A program made the translations under genes and the position numbers. This document shows positions 1 through 8,353 of a DNA stretch of 43,707 bases, piece after piece (the first letter of the stretch is position 1; each line of letters starts with the position of its first letter). Below the pieces are notes generated by a model. It did no database searches and was not told the DNA's origin. It saw nothing but the letters and a program-made list of their open reading frames with translations. Source of the stretch: Larkinella humicola (GTDB lineage: Bacteria; Bacteroidota; Bacteroidia; Cytophagales; Spirosomataceae); assembly GCF_008727875.1 (NCBI RefSeq), contig NZ_VTWS01000014.1, positions 1 through 43,707 on the forward strand, in the 5' to 3' direction.

Positions 1-7
1 AAGGAGC

Positions 8-22
8 GGTTGCTATAAAATG
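8..22. repeat. 15-bp terminal inverted repeat, left copy
   Basis: GGTTGCTATAAAATG at 8-22 recurs as an exact inverted copy at 43674-43688, near the other end of the window. The left copy lies just beyond the C-terminal end of the IS3-type transposase remnant at 62-517, where an IS terminal repeat would be expected. It may therefore be an IS end. A single 15-mer match in 44 kb could also be chance. Confidence 0.4.
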
Positions 23-61
23 AATTACTCCTGATTTAACCTTACAGATTTGAAGATTCAT

Positions 62-517
62 TCATGTATTAGCGTAAGATAACGGATCTTGCACTTTATC
101 CAGTGCCTTTCTTTTGGATTGCCGCCACAGTTTAACAAAGGGCCCCTGGCAATGGTGGGCTTGCTCCGGCTTTCTGTAACCGCAGCTCGTATGTGGGCGG
201 ACGTGATTGTAATACGCAATAGCTTCCTTGACAAGTTGCCGAGCATGGGCAGCTAATAAGAAAGTTCGGTCAAGGGCAAACTCTTCTTTTAGGGTTCGAT
301 TCATCCACTCGGCCAAGGCGTTTTCATAGGGGTCGGCTTGCTCAGTCATACTGATACGGATCTTATTCGTTTTCAGAAGCTTGGTGTATTCTTGGGAACA
401 GTATTGAATACCCCGGTCGGACGGGGCCGCCCGGGCGGTACAATCGTCGACGGAAGCATTCGGTATTGAATTACCGCACGCCCAGTCAACAGGAATCTTA
501 TTTTTACACTTCCTCAA
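62..517 (-). pseudogene. IS3-family transposase (OrfB/integrase) remnant
   Basis: The readable protein is the C-terminal part of an IS3-family DDE integrase. It shows SDRGIQYCSQEY, which carries the second catalytic Asp, then the region around EQADPYENALAEWMNRTLKEE, which carries the catalytic Glu, then the usual YYNHVRPH tail. The N-terminal half with the HTH region and first catalytic Asp is missing. Upstream of SDRG the reading frame passes through a 16-bp GC-rich insertion at 422-437, translated as part of TARAAP, and the preceding residues no longer match the family. A proper member would be about 270-290 aa; this one has about 150. It belongs to a different IS3 subgroup from the element at 41095-42755. 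It is almost certainly not functional. Confidence 0.85.
422..437 (+). repeat. 16-bp interlocked palindrome, copy A
   Basis: CGGGGCCGCCCGGGCG, followed by G. It parses as arm CGGG, loop GCCG, arm complement CCCG, then GGCG+G. The second helix CCGC/GCGG overlaps the first. It sits inside the IS3 transposase remnant just before SDRG, in reverse orientation relative to that gene. Confidence 0.75.
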
Positions 518-663
518 TGGCCGCTTAAAAAATCTCCACTATACTATTGCAAGTCCATATCGACAAACGGTATGGCAGGATTTGTCTTAATCCTGTCCAG
601 GTTTGTCCTAACCGATTGAGTTCCGATAAGCCCAACTTTGCATTGTCAATAAACCCACAGACA

Positions 664-1122
664 ATGCACATTTTCTTACTAGGGGCGACGGGACAGACGG
701 GCCATCTGGTGTTGGCCAACCTGCTCAAAACAGGCCATCAGGTAACCGCTCTGGCTCGTAACCCGACCAAAATACAGGTACTGGACTCCCCGCTGTTGCA
801 TCGATTAGCCGGTGACGTTATGCAGCCCGCTTCTTATCAACAAGCCCTCAACGGCACGGACGCCGTAATATCGGTGCTGGGTAACGGAAGTAGCAATAAA
901 CCTACTACGCTTTATTCAGCAGGCGGGCAGGCGCTGCTACAAACCATGCGACAGGCAGGCCCCAAAAAACTGATTACCATCTCATCCGGCGGGGTTCAGG
1001 AAGACGATCCGGATAACAACAACGAGGATAAGGTAAAGAAGTACGTCAAGGCGTACCAATCCGATGAGGTCGTCAAAGCCGCCGAAGAAATTTTTAAAGG
1101 AGGGGCAATAAAAGGATGGTAA
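664..1122 (+). CDS. Truncated NAD(P)-binding SDR/NmrA-like protein
   Basis: The protein begins MHIFLLGATGQTGHLVLANLL. This is a Rossmann fold with the GxxGxxG dinucleotide-binding motif (GATGQTG, residues 7-13), typical of atypical SDR/NmrA-like proteins. The segment around residues 100-112 (KKLITISSGGVQED) matches the conserved strand and Ser/Gly-rich loop of the family. The start at 664 is chosen because the Rossmann strand begins there; an upstream in-frame Met at 547 would add an unrelated leader. At 152 aa it is shorter than the usual 200-215 aa. The C-terminus after about residue 118 does not look like the family, and the same frame reopens after the TAA at 1120-1122 for about 37 codons. 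It is probably a decayed gene or a fusion to foreign DNA. Confidence 0.6.
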   Translation: MHIFLLGATGQTGHLVLANLLKTGHQVTALARNPTKIQVLDSPLLHRLAGDVMQPASYQQALNGTDAVISVLGNGSSNKPTTLYSAGGQALLQTMRQAGPKKLITISSGGVQEDDPDNNNEDKVKKYVKAYQSDEVVKAAEEIFKGGAIKGW

Positions 1123-1274
1123 CGAAAAACTACCCTTATATTTACCTGGTTAGGACTTTCGCTGGTGGCCCTCCCCGTCAACGGAGAATGGCTGATAAAA
1201 ATAAAGAAAGCTGGCAAACCGGCTAAACATTCAAAATGATACTTTGCCTTAGCACCTTGAGCTCCTTAAACGAA

Positions 1275-2564
1275 TTAAAACTTCAACCACTTCCGACTCA
1301 TTAAGCGGGGCGAATAGGAAACCATCAGATAGCTCCATACGGGTATTTTTCCTGAATCTTTGACCTTGTTATGTAACTCCATACGTTTGTCAGCAAAAGT
1401 GAACGAAAATCCGTAGATGATTTCCAAGGCTTTAACAGGTTTATAGTTCAAAGACAAGTCGCTTTCAAAGCCCAGGTATTTGCCTCTGATTTCCCGACCC
1501 TCACTCAGCAAGGGGTATTGCGAATAAAAAAGGTGGGCATCGCTTCTCAGAAAAAGCTTTTTACCAGCCTGGTAAATAATGAACAGATACGGGTTAACCA
1601 GCCCTTTGTCATTCACATCCGCCGGGAACCGAGTGAACAAATTCATGTTGCCCATAAACTTCCAGGCAACGCCATAGAGCAGCACGAACGAATTGGATAC
1701 TTCTTTTGAAACGGGGTTTTTGTCTCCACTCAGGATTTCGGCACCTAGCCGGAACAGTGTTCTGCCGGTATTGGCACTGATTTCAGGTTGAATATAATAC
1801 GCTCGAATTGCCTTCGAAGCAGCATTTTGCCCGTACTGATAATAGGCATTCACCGTGCCGTAAAGCCAGTTCCGGGTAAATTCCAGCCGTCCGCCATTGG
1901 TTATTCGCTGGTAGTATGGCCTGCTTCCGGTCGTTCTCCGGAACACGTCCAGCGCATTGAGGGTCGTCAACGTAATGAGATTACTGAGTTTGTATTTGAG
2001 ATGATGGACGACAAGAAATTTGTAGGTATGGGCAGCCACTGGCGAATAGGCGGGATCAAAATGTTTGCCATAGGGTCTGGTGAAAAAAAGGGTTAGATCC
2101 GTTTCCAGTTTTTTCTTGTAGAAGAGTCGGATACCCTCGTGCGTGCGGCTTTGCTGGCCCCACGGTGCAGCCGAAAATATCCTGCCATTGTCGAGCGACA
2201 ACGCTTGTCTGCCAATTCTGACAGAAAGGGAATTGCCAATGGTAGGCTCGGCATACAGTTCAAAAAAATTTACAGTACCTACGCGGGAAAATTGCCCTGG
2301 TTTCCCCCAGACGTGGATTTCCTGAGGGGATGCATGCAAGCGCAGTTTAGTGGATCGATACGTAATGCTGAAGCGGTTTCGCTGCGTGGCAAAGAGCTCA
2401 GGCATAACCGAATCTGCCTTAACCCACATAAAATTATCCCGGTATTCGGCCCGGGGTCTTACTTCAAAGTCGATGGCCAACTCCCGGCGCACGGTATCTG
2501 ACGATTGCGCTAAGAGGTCACCAGTTCTAATGATCAGAACGAGAAAGACTATCCCATAAAGCAT
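1275..2564 (-). CDS. Alginate-export-type outer membrane beta-barrel protein
   Basis: This 429-aa protein has an N-terminal signal peptide (cleavage probably after LLAQS). The body has alternating hydrophobic and polar strands, many aromatic residues and RxEYRDNF/RIGRQALSLDNGRIF-type segments, all characteristic of the alginate-export porin-like family (Alginate_exp). It ends in a beta strand (SYSPRL...WLKF), as expected for barrel insertion. Such proteins form outer-membrane channels; actual alginate transport cannot be claimed, since no alginate genes are nearby. It is transcribed alone on the minus strand, converging on the truncated SDR gene. About 155 bp separate its start from the HxlR gene, and I see no clear promoter there. 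Confidence 0.75.
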   Translation of the reverse strand: MLYGIVFLVLIIRTGDLLAQSSDTVRRELAIDFEVRPRAEYRDNFMWVKADSVMPELFATQRNRFSITYRSTKLRLHASPQEIHVWGKPGQFSRVGTVNFFELYAEPTIGNSLSVRIGRQALSLDNGRIFSAAPWGQQSRTHEGIRLFYKKKLETDLTLFFTRPYGKHFDPAYSPVAAHTYKFLVVHHLKYKLSNLITLTTLNALDVFRRTTGSRPYYQRITNGGRLEFTRNWLYGTVNAYYQYGQNAASKAIRAYYIQPEISANTGRTLFRLGAEILSGDKNPVSKEVSNSFVLLYGVAWKFMGNMNLFTRFPADVNDKGLVNPYLFIIYQAGKKLFLRSDAHLFYSQYPLLSEGREIRGKYLGFESDLSLNYKPVKALEIIYGFSFTFADKRMELHNKVKDSGKIPVWSYLMVSYSPRLMSRKWLKF

Positions 2565-2719
2565 TTTGAGTTTAGGAAGGTCAGCCTAGACACGGAAAAA
2601 GTTACGTTATCAATGGTTTTACCGCGCAAACTACTGAAAACTAATTTACAATGTCTATATTTTAAATAGATTAATCTTGCGGAGTTGTTGGAGTCATATT
2701 GCGAAGGTCAACCGCACTT

Positions 2720-3073
2720 TTACAATTGTCCAATAATCTCGTTTCTGAAATACTTGCCCCAGTTTCGCAGTTCGTTCAACAGCTCGCGCAAGGACATGCC
2801 AAGGGGCGTCAAAGCATACTCTACGGTAACGGGCATGCTGTCATAAAGCGTGCGGGTGATCAGTTTGTTCTCCTCCAGCGCCTTCAATTCCTGTGATAAC
2901 ATTTTGGGCGATATGTCCGGAATGTCTCTATGGATCTCTCCAAAGCGTTTCTTTCCGTAGGTTAGTGATATCACAATGGGAACGCGCCACTTGCCCTGAA
3001 TCACTTCCATTGCATCTCTGGCTGCTTTGAGCTCGTATTGGCAGGCCGGTTCTGTGCTCTTCATAAGGATCAA
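2720..3073 (-). CDS. HxlR-family transcriptional regulator
   Basis: This 117-aa winged-helix protein has hallmark HxlR features: a Cys-containing N-terminus (CQYELKAARDAMEVIQGKWRVPI), the KKRFGEIHRDIPDISPKMLSQELKALEENKLI recognition region, and the wing with YDSMPVTVEYALTPLG. HxlR regulators are dimeric and often sense redox or reactive electrophiles through the conserved N-terminal Cys. It is divergent from the alpha/beta hydrolase at 3183, with 109 bp between the two starts. That intergenic region carries several TTACC/GGTAA half-sites. By analogy with other HxlR divergons it probably represses itself and the hydrolase. Alternative starts exist at Met4. Confidence 0.9.
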   Translation of the reverse strand: MILMKSTEPACQYELKAARDAMEVIQGKWRVPIVISLTYGKKRFGEIHRDIPDISPKMLSQELKALEENKLITRTLYDSMPVTVEYALTPLGMSLRELLNELRNWGKYFRNEIIGQL

Positions 3074-3092
3074 GTTCTATCCTGGTTACCCG

Positions 3093-3110
3093 TTGGTAAC
3101 TACTTACCAA
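3093..3110. promoter_or_regulatory. Candidate HxlR operator palindrome
   Basis: TTGGTAACTACTTACCAA is an imperfectly spaced 7+7 inverted repeat (TTGGTAA/TTACCAA, 4-nt centre) between divergent genes. Further half-sites flank it: GGTTACC at 3084-3090, TAGGTAAC at 3111-3118 and TTGGTAAG near 3129-3135. The palindrome overlaps the likely promoter of the regulator and lies upstream of a TAnnTTTG-like sequence (TAAATTTG, 3146-3153) that could be the -7 element of the hydrolase gene. Confidence 0.55.
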
Positions 3111-3182
3111 TAGGTAACAACTATATTTTGGTAAGTGAATATCGGTAAATTTGCCTCATTATCAACATAAATTGAGTACATC

Positions 3183-3938
3183 ATGAATAAATTCTTCCTT
3201 ATTTTAACAATGTTGGTCAGTATGACCAGCGTAGGGCAAACACACAAATCCCGCACTTTCCTATTGGTACACGGAGCCTGGTCGGGCGGGTGGGACTTTG
3301 CCCAGGTAGATGCTAAGCTGCGGTCGAAAGGTGACATTGTGTATCGTCCCACACTGACCGGACTTGGAGAAAGGGTTCATTTGTCCAAGGCAAGCATAAA
3401 TCTGAGCACGTTCATTACCGATATTGTAAATGTTATCAAGTATGAAAACCTGCACAATGTCATTTTGGTGGGTCATAGTTTCGGCGGAATGGTGATTTCG
3501 GGGGTGGCCGAACAAGTGCCTGAAAGAATTAGTCAACTTATTTACCTGGATGCGATGGTGCCAAACGACGGTGAAAGTGCGCGTGACGTGTGCGGTGAAC
3601 TGTGGAATGGAATGATAGCACCTTATGTAAAGGATAGCCTGGTTCTTTACCCATTTGGCCCCACTACGGCAACACCGCCCGGTGACGTTCCCCAGTCGCT
3701 AAAAACGTACACTGAGCCGCTGAAAATTAGTAATCCCCTGGTCAAAAAAATCCCAACCGCGTTTATCGTGATGACAAAGAACGGAAAAAGCAACAGCCTG
3801 AACGACCAAATGGGCTTAAACAAAGCACGGGAGAGACGCTGGAAGATTTATCAATTTGAAGGCGGGCATTACTCCATGCGCGAACAGCCCGAAAAGCTTG
3901 CCCTGAAATTACAAGAAGTGCTGCCAAAGGGGCGGTAG
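3183..3938 (+). CDS. Exported alpha/beta hydrolase (esterase-like)
   Basis: This 251-aa protein has a signal peptide (MNKFFLILTMLVSMTSVGQT). The mature part starts with FLLVHGAWSGGWDF, the oxyanion-hole strand of alpha/beta hydrolases. The nucleophile elbow is GHSFGG (Ser about residue 99), the acid is probably in the YLDAMVPNDGES region or near residue 205, and the catalytic His is in EGGHYSMREQP close to the C-terminus. The overall pattern resembles plant methylesterase/pyrethroid-hydrolase-like proteins. The substrate is unknown, and periplasmic location is inferred. It is the probable target of the divergent HxlR regulator, suggesting induction by a toxic or reactive ester. Confidence 0.85.
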   Translation: MNKFFLILTMLVSMTSVGQTHKSRTFLLVHGAWSGGWDFAQVDAKLRSKGDIVYRPTLTGLGERVHLSKASINLSTFITDIVNVIKYENLHNVILVGHSFGGMVISGVAEQVPERISQLIYLDAMVPNDGESARDVCGELWNGMIAPYVKDSLVLYPFGPTTATPPGDVPQSLKTYTEPLKISNPLVKKIPTAFIVMTKNGKSNSLNDQMGLNKARERRWKIYQFEGGHYSMREQPEKLALKLQEVLPKGR

Positions 3939-4034
3939 TGTGGTAGAATACTATTGCAAGTTCAAGAAAAACTTGACTCAGCTCTTTAAGGCTATTTTAA
4001 GGAAATACACAAGCGACAGTCTATACGAATCTAC

Positions 4035-4071
4035 CGAGTGCCATAAGGAGCCATAGCCCTTATGGCACTCG
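4035..4071. terminator. Perfect 14-bp hairpin between convergent genes
   Basis: The arms at 4035-4048 (CGAGTGCCATAAGG) and 4058-4071 are exact reverse complements around a 9-nt loop (AGCCATAGC). It lies between the convergent hydrolase and rhodanese-thioredoxin genes, so a bidirectional terminator is the simplest role. Neither side has a T-run, so it is not a canonical intrinsic terminator. Confidence 0.5.
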
Positions 4072-4175
4072 ACAACCGGAAAAATCACCAGCGGTAGAAA
4101 CGACAAATGAACTCTTGTTTTGCCAAATCTGGAGAGCAGTTTTAACTTACCAAGGTGGTGGTTCAAGCGGAATAC

Positions 4176-4895
4176 TTAGAGAGATTCAGAAATACTGGCT
4201 TGAATTTCACCTTTCGGCGTCACCCCGGCCTTTTTCCAGACGGCCTGATTGCCTTTGTAAAGCACCAGCGTGGGGAGCGACGTAATGCCCAGTTCTTTCA
4301 CCAGTGCCTTGTTTTCGTAGGCTTCGATCCGGATCACTTTCACATTAGCCGCCTGTTCTTTTTCAATTTCATCGACTATCGGCGCCAGTTTTTTGCAGGA
4401 ACCGCAATACCGCGAACCAAAATCGACCAGCACCAGTTTCTCGGATTTGAGTTGCGTCTGATATGCCGCCAGTGTCAGCCCCGCCCCGACCGTGGATTCC
4501 ACTGACCGACCCGAGCCAATCCATTTGCTCAGGCCGCCGGGCAGTTCGGTCACGTCTTTAAAACCGGCTTCGCGCAACCGTCTGGCGAGCTGCCCGCTGC
4601 GCCCGTTGGCAATCGAGTAGATAAAAACCGGGTTCTCCCGGTTCAGATTTTTGATCTTCTTCTGAAAATCGGCTTCGTCGGCTACGTTAAAGCTGGAGGC
4701 CCCTTTCAGGTGGTTTTGCTGGAATTCTTCTTCCGAACGGGCATCCAGAATCTGGGCGCGTTGACCGGCCTGCGCCAGTTTGGCTTCGAATGCTTCAAAA
4801 GATACTAAAGAATTCGATCCGGCATTTTGAGCGTGCAAGGAGTTGTTTACCAGCAGAAACAAGCCGAAGATGAATACAAAGCGGAAGGTTTTCAT
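4176..4895 (-). CDS. Exported rhodanese-thioredoxin fusion with altered rhodanese site
   Basis: This 239-aa protein has a signal peptide (MKTFRFVFIFGLFLLVNNSLHAQ), a rhodanese-like domain at about 30-125 and a thioredoxin domain at about 135-239. The thioredoxin active site is RYCGSCKKL, a CGSC variant of CxxC, followed by the cis-Pro strand GITSLPTLVLYKG. In the rhodanese domain the loop that normally carries the catalytic Cys reads IYSIANGRSGQLA: Ser takes the Cys position, so sulfur transfer is unlikely. The second rhodanese of the locus (10617-11015) keeps its Cys. It is the last gene of the minus-strand sulfatase locus, about 100 bp after the previous stop. It probably acts in the periplasm in thiol reduction, perhaps maturing or protecting cysteine-containing locus proteins; this is inference. 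Confidence 0.85.
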   Translation of the reverse strand: MKTFRFVFIFGLFLLVNNSLHAQNAGSNSLVSFEAFEAKLAQAGQRAQILDARSEEEFQQNHLKGASSFNVADEADFQKKIKNLNRENPVFIYSIANGRSGQLARRLREAGFKDVTELPGGLSKWIGSGRSVESTVGAGLTLAAYQTQLKSEKLVLVDFGSRYCGSCKKLAPIVDEIEKEQAANVKVIRIEAYENKALVKELGITSLPTLVLYKGNQAVWKKAGVTPKGEIQASISESL

Positions 4896-4995
4896 AGTTG
4901 TTTAAAGTTAATGTTGACCGTACTTATTGAATTGATTCTATGGAAAGGTAGAGCACTGAAGACGATTGAATACGTATTGAAAGGAGCCAGAAAGG

Positions 4996-6672
4996 TTAAA
5001 AATTTCGGCTACCTTGCGACGGTTTTCTGGGTGCGGGCAGGAGCGGTTGCTGCGGCTTTATTTTGTCGTAATCCACTACGCCGGTGCGCTTGGCCCAACC
5101 GAAATAGAGATCCGAAAGCGCATCGACTACGTTGGGATTTCGGCCCGCGACATTCTGGGTTTCGCCCCGGTCGGCTTCGAGGTCGTAGAGTTCCCACTGG
5201 TAGCTCGGATAGATGGAAACCAGTTTCCACTTCCCTTGCCGAACCGCCCGGTTGCCGGCCCATTCCCAGAAAATCGGGCGCTGCGGGTCAAGCGGTTTTT
5301 CATTGAATAGCAGATTCGCCAGACTCACCCCGGGCAGCGGGTTGGTCGCGGTTCCGTTGTAAGAAGTTGGGTAATTCGCCTGGGCCACGTCGTACAGCGT
5401 GGGCGCAATGTCGATCAGGTGGCCCGTTCCTTTTTCGAGCCGACCGGGTTTGATTTTTCCCGGAAACCAGGCGATGAAGGGCGAACTGATCCCGCCCTCG
5501 TAGGAGAATGCCTTGAACGACCGGAACGGCGTGTTGGACACGTACGACCAGTTTTTGCCCTGCGACTCGAACGAGCCCGCCGTGCCGACCGGTCCGCTGT
5601 TCCGCCCGGCTTTCGGGCCCCAGTGGGCCACGTCTTCAGCCGGAGCGCCATTGTCGGAGATGAACAGAACCAGCGTATTGTCGTCTTTTTTGAGGTCTTT
5701 CAGTTTCGCCAACACTTTTCCGATACCCTGATCGGCTCGGTCCAGCATGGCAGCGTAGACTTCCATTTTGGCCTTCCAGAGTTGTTTTTCGTCGTACGTC
5801 AGGGCGTCCCAATCTGGGATTTCGGCATCGCGGGCGGCTGCGGCATCGGCCTGTTTCTGACTGATAATACCAAGCTTCACCTGCCGGGCCAGCCGTTCTT
5901 TTCGGGTTTCATCCCAACCCGCGTCGTATTTTCCCCGGTATTTGGCAATGTCCTCCGGCAGGGCTTGCAACGGCCAGTGCGGAGCCGTGTAAGCCAGGTA
6001 TAAAAAAAAGGGTTTGCTTTCCCGGCTCTGTTCATCCAGAAATTTCACCGCATGGTTCGTGATTTCATCGGTGAAATAAAACGAGTTGGCTTTGGGATGT
6101 TGCCGCTGATTATCTTCCAGAATCACCACCGGCGAGTTACGGCCCGTCGGCAGCGGCCCCGCGTCGAAGTAATTGGAACCCCCGCCCAGAATCCCGTAAA
6201 ACCGGTCAAAACCGCGTTGTCTGGGCCAGGCAAGGCTGTCGTTGCCAACGTGCCATTTGCCCGACAGTAAGGTGCTGTAACCGGCCTGTTTCAACACTTC
6301 ACCAAATGTCAGCGATTGTTTGTTCAGAAAGCCCTGATACGCCGGTGTTCCCAGGTTGACGTTAAAATAACCAATCCCGGCTTTGTGCGGGTATTGCCCG
6401 GTAATGAGCGACGCGCGGGTCGGGGCGCAGATGGCGTTGTTGTAAAACTCTCGTAGCCGCAAGCCTTCGGTGGCCAGCCGGTCGAGGTTGGGCGTCTGGA
6501 TTTCTGAACCGTAAGAACCCAGATCCGAATAGCCCATGTCATCGACCATGATCAGGATGATGTTGGGGGGGCGTTGGGCAGCAGACCTGGGGGTTTGGGC
6601 CCATCCGGAATGCGCAATCGTGCAAGCGGTAAGCGCCAGTACCATTAGTGATTGTAACAGATTCGTTTTCAT
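4996..6672 (-). CDS. Sulfatase (type I, arylsulfatase-like)
   Basis: Starting at MKTNLLQSLMVLALTA, this is a 558-aa exported sulfatase. An upstream in-frame Met at 6750 would overlap the preceding gene and lacks a signal peptide. Metal-binding residues are visible in IILIMVDDMGYSDLGSYG, and the formylglycine motif is CAPTRASLITG (Cys converted by a formylglycine-generating enzyme not encoded here). The second metal motif is LFISDNGAPAED, and SGKWHVG supplies the conserved Lys/His. It hydrolyses sulfate esters in the periplasm; the substrate is unknown. It starts 13 bp after the stop of the next sulfatase upstream, which is its closest relative in the window. The two share nearly the same motifs and C-terminal layout, so they look like a tandem duplication. 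Confidence 0.93.
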   Translation of the reverse strand: MKTNLLQSLMVLALTACTIAHSGWAQTPRSAAQRPPNIILIMVDDMGYSDLGSYGSEIQTPNLDRLATEGLRLREFYNNAICAPTRASLITGQYPHKAGIGYFNVNLGTPAYQGFLNKQSLTFGEVLKQAGYSTLLSGKWHVGNDSLAWPRQRGFDRFYGILGGGSNYFDAGPLPTGRNSPVVILEDNQRQHPKANSFYFTDEITNHAVKFLDEQSRESKPFFLYLAYTAPHWPLQALPEDIAKYRGKYDAGWDETRKERLARQVKLGIISQKQADAAAARDAEIPDWDALTYDEKQLWKAKMEVYAAMLDRADQGIGKVLAKLKDLKKDDNTLVLFISDNGAPAEDVAHWGPKAGRNSGPVGTAGSFESQGKNWSYVSNTPFRSFKAFSYEGGISSPFIAWFPGKIKPGRLEKGTGHLIDIAPTLYDVAQANYPTSYNGTATNPLPGVSLANLLFNEKPLDPQRPIFWEWAGNRAVRQGKWKLVSIYPSYQWELYDLEADRGETQNVAGRNPNVVDALSDLYFGWAKRTGVVDYDKIKPQQPLLPAPRKPSQGSRNF

Positions 6673-6685
6673 GGTGTTTCGGTGG

Positions 6686-8344
6686 TTACTCAACTCGGGA
6701 AGCCGGGCGGTTTTGCAACGGAGCATTCGGATTGTTGATAGGATTGCCACCCTGAACGGCCGGGCGCAGTTTTTCGTACGGTTCGACGTCTGTGCGTTTG
6801 GCCCAAGCTTCGTAGTCAGCGTTCAGCGATTTTACAATATCAGGGTGCTGCGTCGCCAGATCGGTCGTTTCGCCCCGATCAGTTTCGAGGTTGTAGAGTT
6901 GCCAACGATTCTGCGGGAAAATCGACACCAGTTTCCAATGGCCTTTCCGCACCGCCCGGTTGCCCGCCCGCTCCCAGAAAAGAGCCCGGTCGGCTGGTAA
7001 TTCGGTTCCCTGAAAGAGCAGTTTGACCAGACTAAGGCCGGGCAGCAGATTGGTTTTCAGGCCGTTGAAGGTGGACGGATACGCAGCACCCGCCAGCTCA
7101 TAAAAAGTCGGAGCCAGATCGATGAGGTGACCGGTTCCTTTGGCTAGGGTTCCGGCCTTGATTTTCTTCGGAAACCAGGCAACAAACGGCGAACTGATGC
7201 CGCCTTCGTAGGGCGTGGCTTTGTAGTTGCGGAACGGTGTGTTGGAAACATAGGCCCAGTTCTGTTCCTGGTAGTCGTATGAGCCCGCCGAGCCGATGGG
7301 CCCCGAACTGCGGGGGCGTTTCCGACCGGTTGGGATCAAACCGCCCTGTGCGCCGTTGTCCGAAATCAGCACGATGAACGTGTTATCGTCTTTTTTGAGC
7401 CGTTTCAACTCGGCCAGCAACCTCGCCAGATTCTGATCAACGCGGTCGACCATCGCGGCATAGACTTCCATTTTGCGCTGCCAGAGTTGCTGTTCGTCGT
7501 AGGTTAAACTCTGCCACTCAACCACTTCGGGGTCATGGGCAGCCACGGTCTGTTTCGGATTGGCAATGCCGAATTTAACTTGCTTCGCCAGCCGTTCTTT
7601 CCGCAGCGAATCCCAGCCGATGGCGTACTGGTTTTTGTATTTGGCAATGTCTTCAGCGGGGGCCTGCAACGGCCAGTGGGGAGCGTTGTAGGCCAGATAC
7701 AGAAAAAACGGTTTGTTTTTCGACTCGTTGATGTATGAAATGGCGTGGCTGGTGATCTCGTCGGTCAGGTATTTGCCGGGTTCCAGGTTGATGCGCCGGT
7801 TGTTTTCGACCAGTTCGACGGGCGGCACCTTGTCTTTGTACGGGCTGATGTCGTAGAAGTTGCTGGCTCCGCCGATGAACCCGTAAAACCGGTCGAAACC
7901 GCGTTGGTTCGGCCAGTACAGGCTATCGTTACCGACATGCCATTTACCGGACAGATACGTGTTGTAACCCGCCTGTTTCAGTACCTCCCCAAACGTGAGC
8001 GACTCCTTGTTGAGCCAACCCTGGTAAGCCGGCAAACCCAGGTTGACGTTGAAATAGCCGACCCCGGCCTTGTGGTGGTATTGGCCGGTGATGAGCGACG
8101 CCCGCGTGGGCGCACAGATGGAATTGTTGTAAAATTCCCGCAACCGCAGGCCCTCGGCGGCCAGTTTGTCGATGGTCGGCGTTTGGATTTCCGACCCGTA
8201 CGCTCCGAAATCAGAGTACCCCAGATCATCGACCATCACCAGAATAATGTTTGGTTTACCGGCTGGCTGACGGTTTTTGGACTGGCCCAGCGATAGGCCG
8301 AGGCTCAGCGTTATGAAGGTGAAACTCAGCAGAATTTGTTTCAT
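6686..8344 (-). CDS. Sulfatase (type I, arylsulfatase-like), tandem paralogue
   Basis: This 552-aa exported sulfatase starts MKQILLSFTFITLSLGLSLG. The key motifs are VMVDDLGYSDFGAYG (metal), CAPTRASLITGQYHHKAG (formylglycine site), SGKWHVGNDSLYWP and VLISDNGAQGG. The Cys-type CxPxR core is intact. It aligns along its full length with the downstream neighbour (for example VGYFNVNLG.PAYQG.LNK.SLTFGEVLKQAGY in both), so the pair arose by duplication. The start is 9 bp after the stop of the DUF4350-like gene, so it is clearly in the same operon. Substrate specificity cannot be read from the sequence. Confidence 0.93.
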   Translation of the reverse strand: MKQILLSFTFITLSLGLSLGQSKNRQPAGKPNIILVMVDDLGYSDFGAYGSEIQTPTIDKLAAEGLRLREFYNNSICAPTRASLITGQYHHKAGVGYFNVNLGLPAYQGWLNKESLTFGEVLKQAGYNTYLSGKWHVGNDSLYWPNQRGFDRFYGFIGGASNFYDISPYKDKVPPVELVENNRRINLEPGKYLTDEITSHAISYINESKNKPFFLYLAYNAPHWPLQAPAEDIAKYKNQYAIGWDSLRKERLAKQVKFGIANPKQTVAAHDPEVVEWQSLTYDEQQLWQRKMEVYAAMVDRVDQNLARLLAELKRLKKDDNTFIVLISDNGAQGGLIPTGRKRPRSSGPIGSAGSYDYQEQNWAYVSNTPFRNYKATPYEGGISSPFVAWFPKKIKAGTLAKGTGHLIDLAPTFYELAGAAYPSTFNGLKTNLLPGLSLVKLLFQGTELPADRALFWERAGNRAVRKGHWKLVSIFPQNRWQLYNLETDRGETTDLATQHPDIVKSLNADYEAWAKRTDVEPYEKLRPAVQGGNPINNPNAPLQNRPASRVE

Positions 8345-8353
8345 GGAAGTTGG

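Noticed and set aside
541-3961. ATACTATTGCAAGT occurs at 541-554 and 3948-3961, as if flanking a 3.4-kb inserted segment.
   Set aside because: A few exact 14-bp repeats are expected by chance in 44 kb, and neither site shows other features of an attachment site or integrase.
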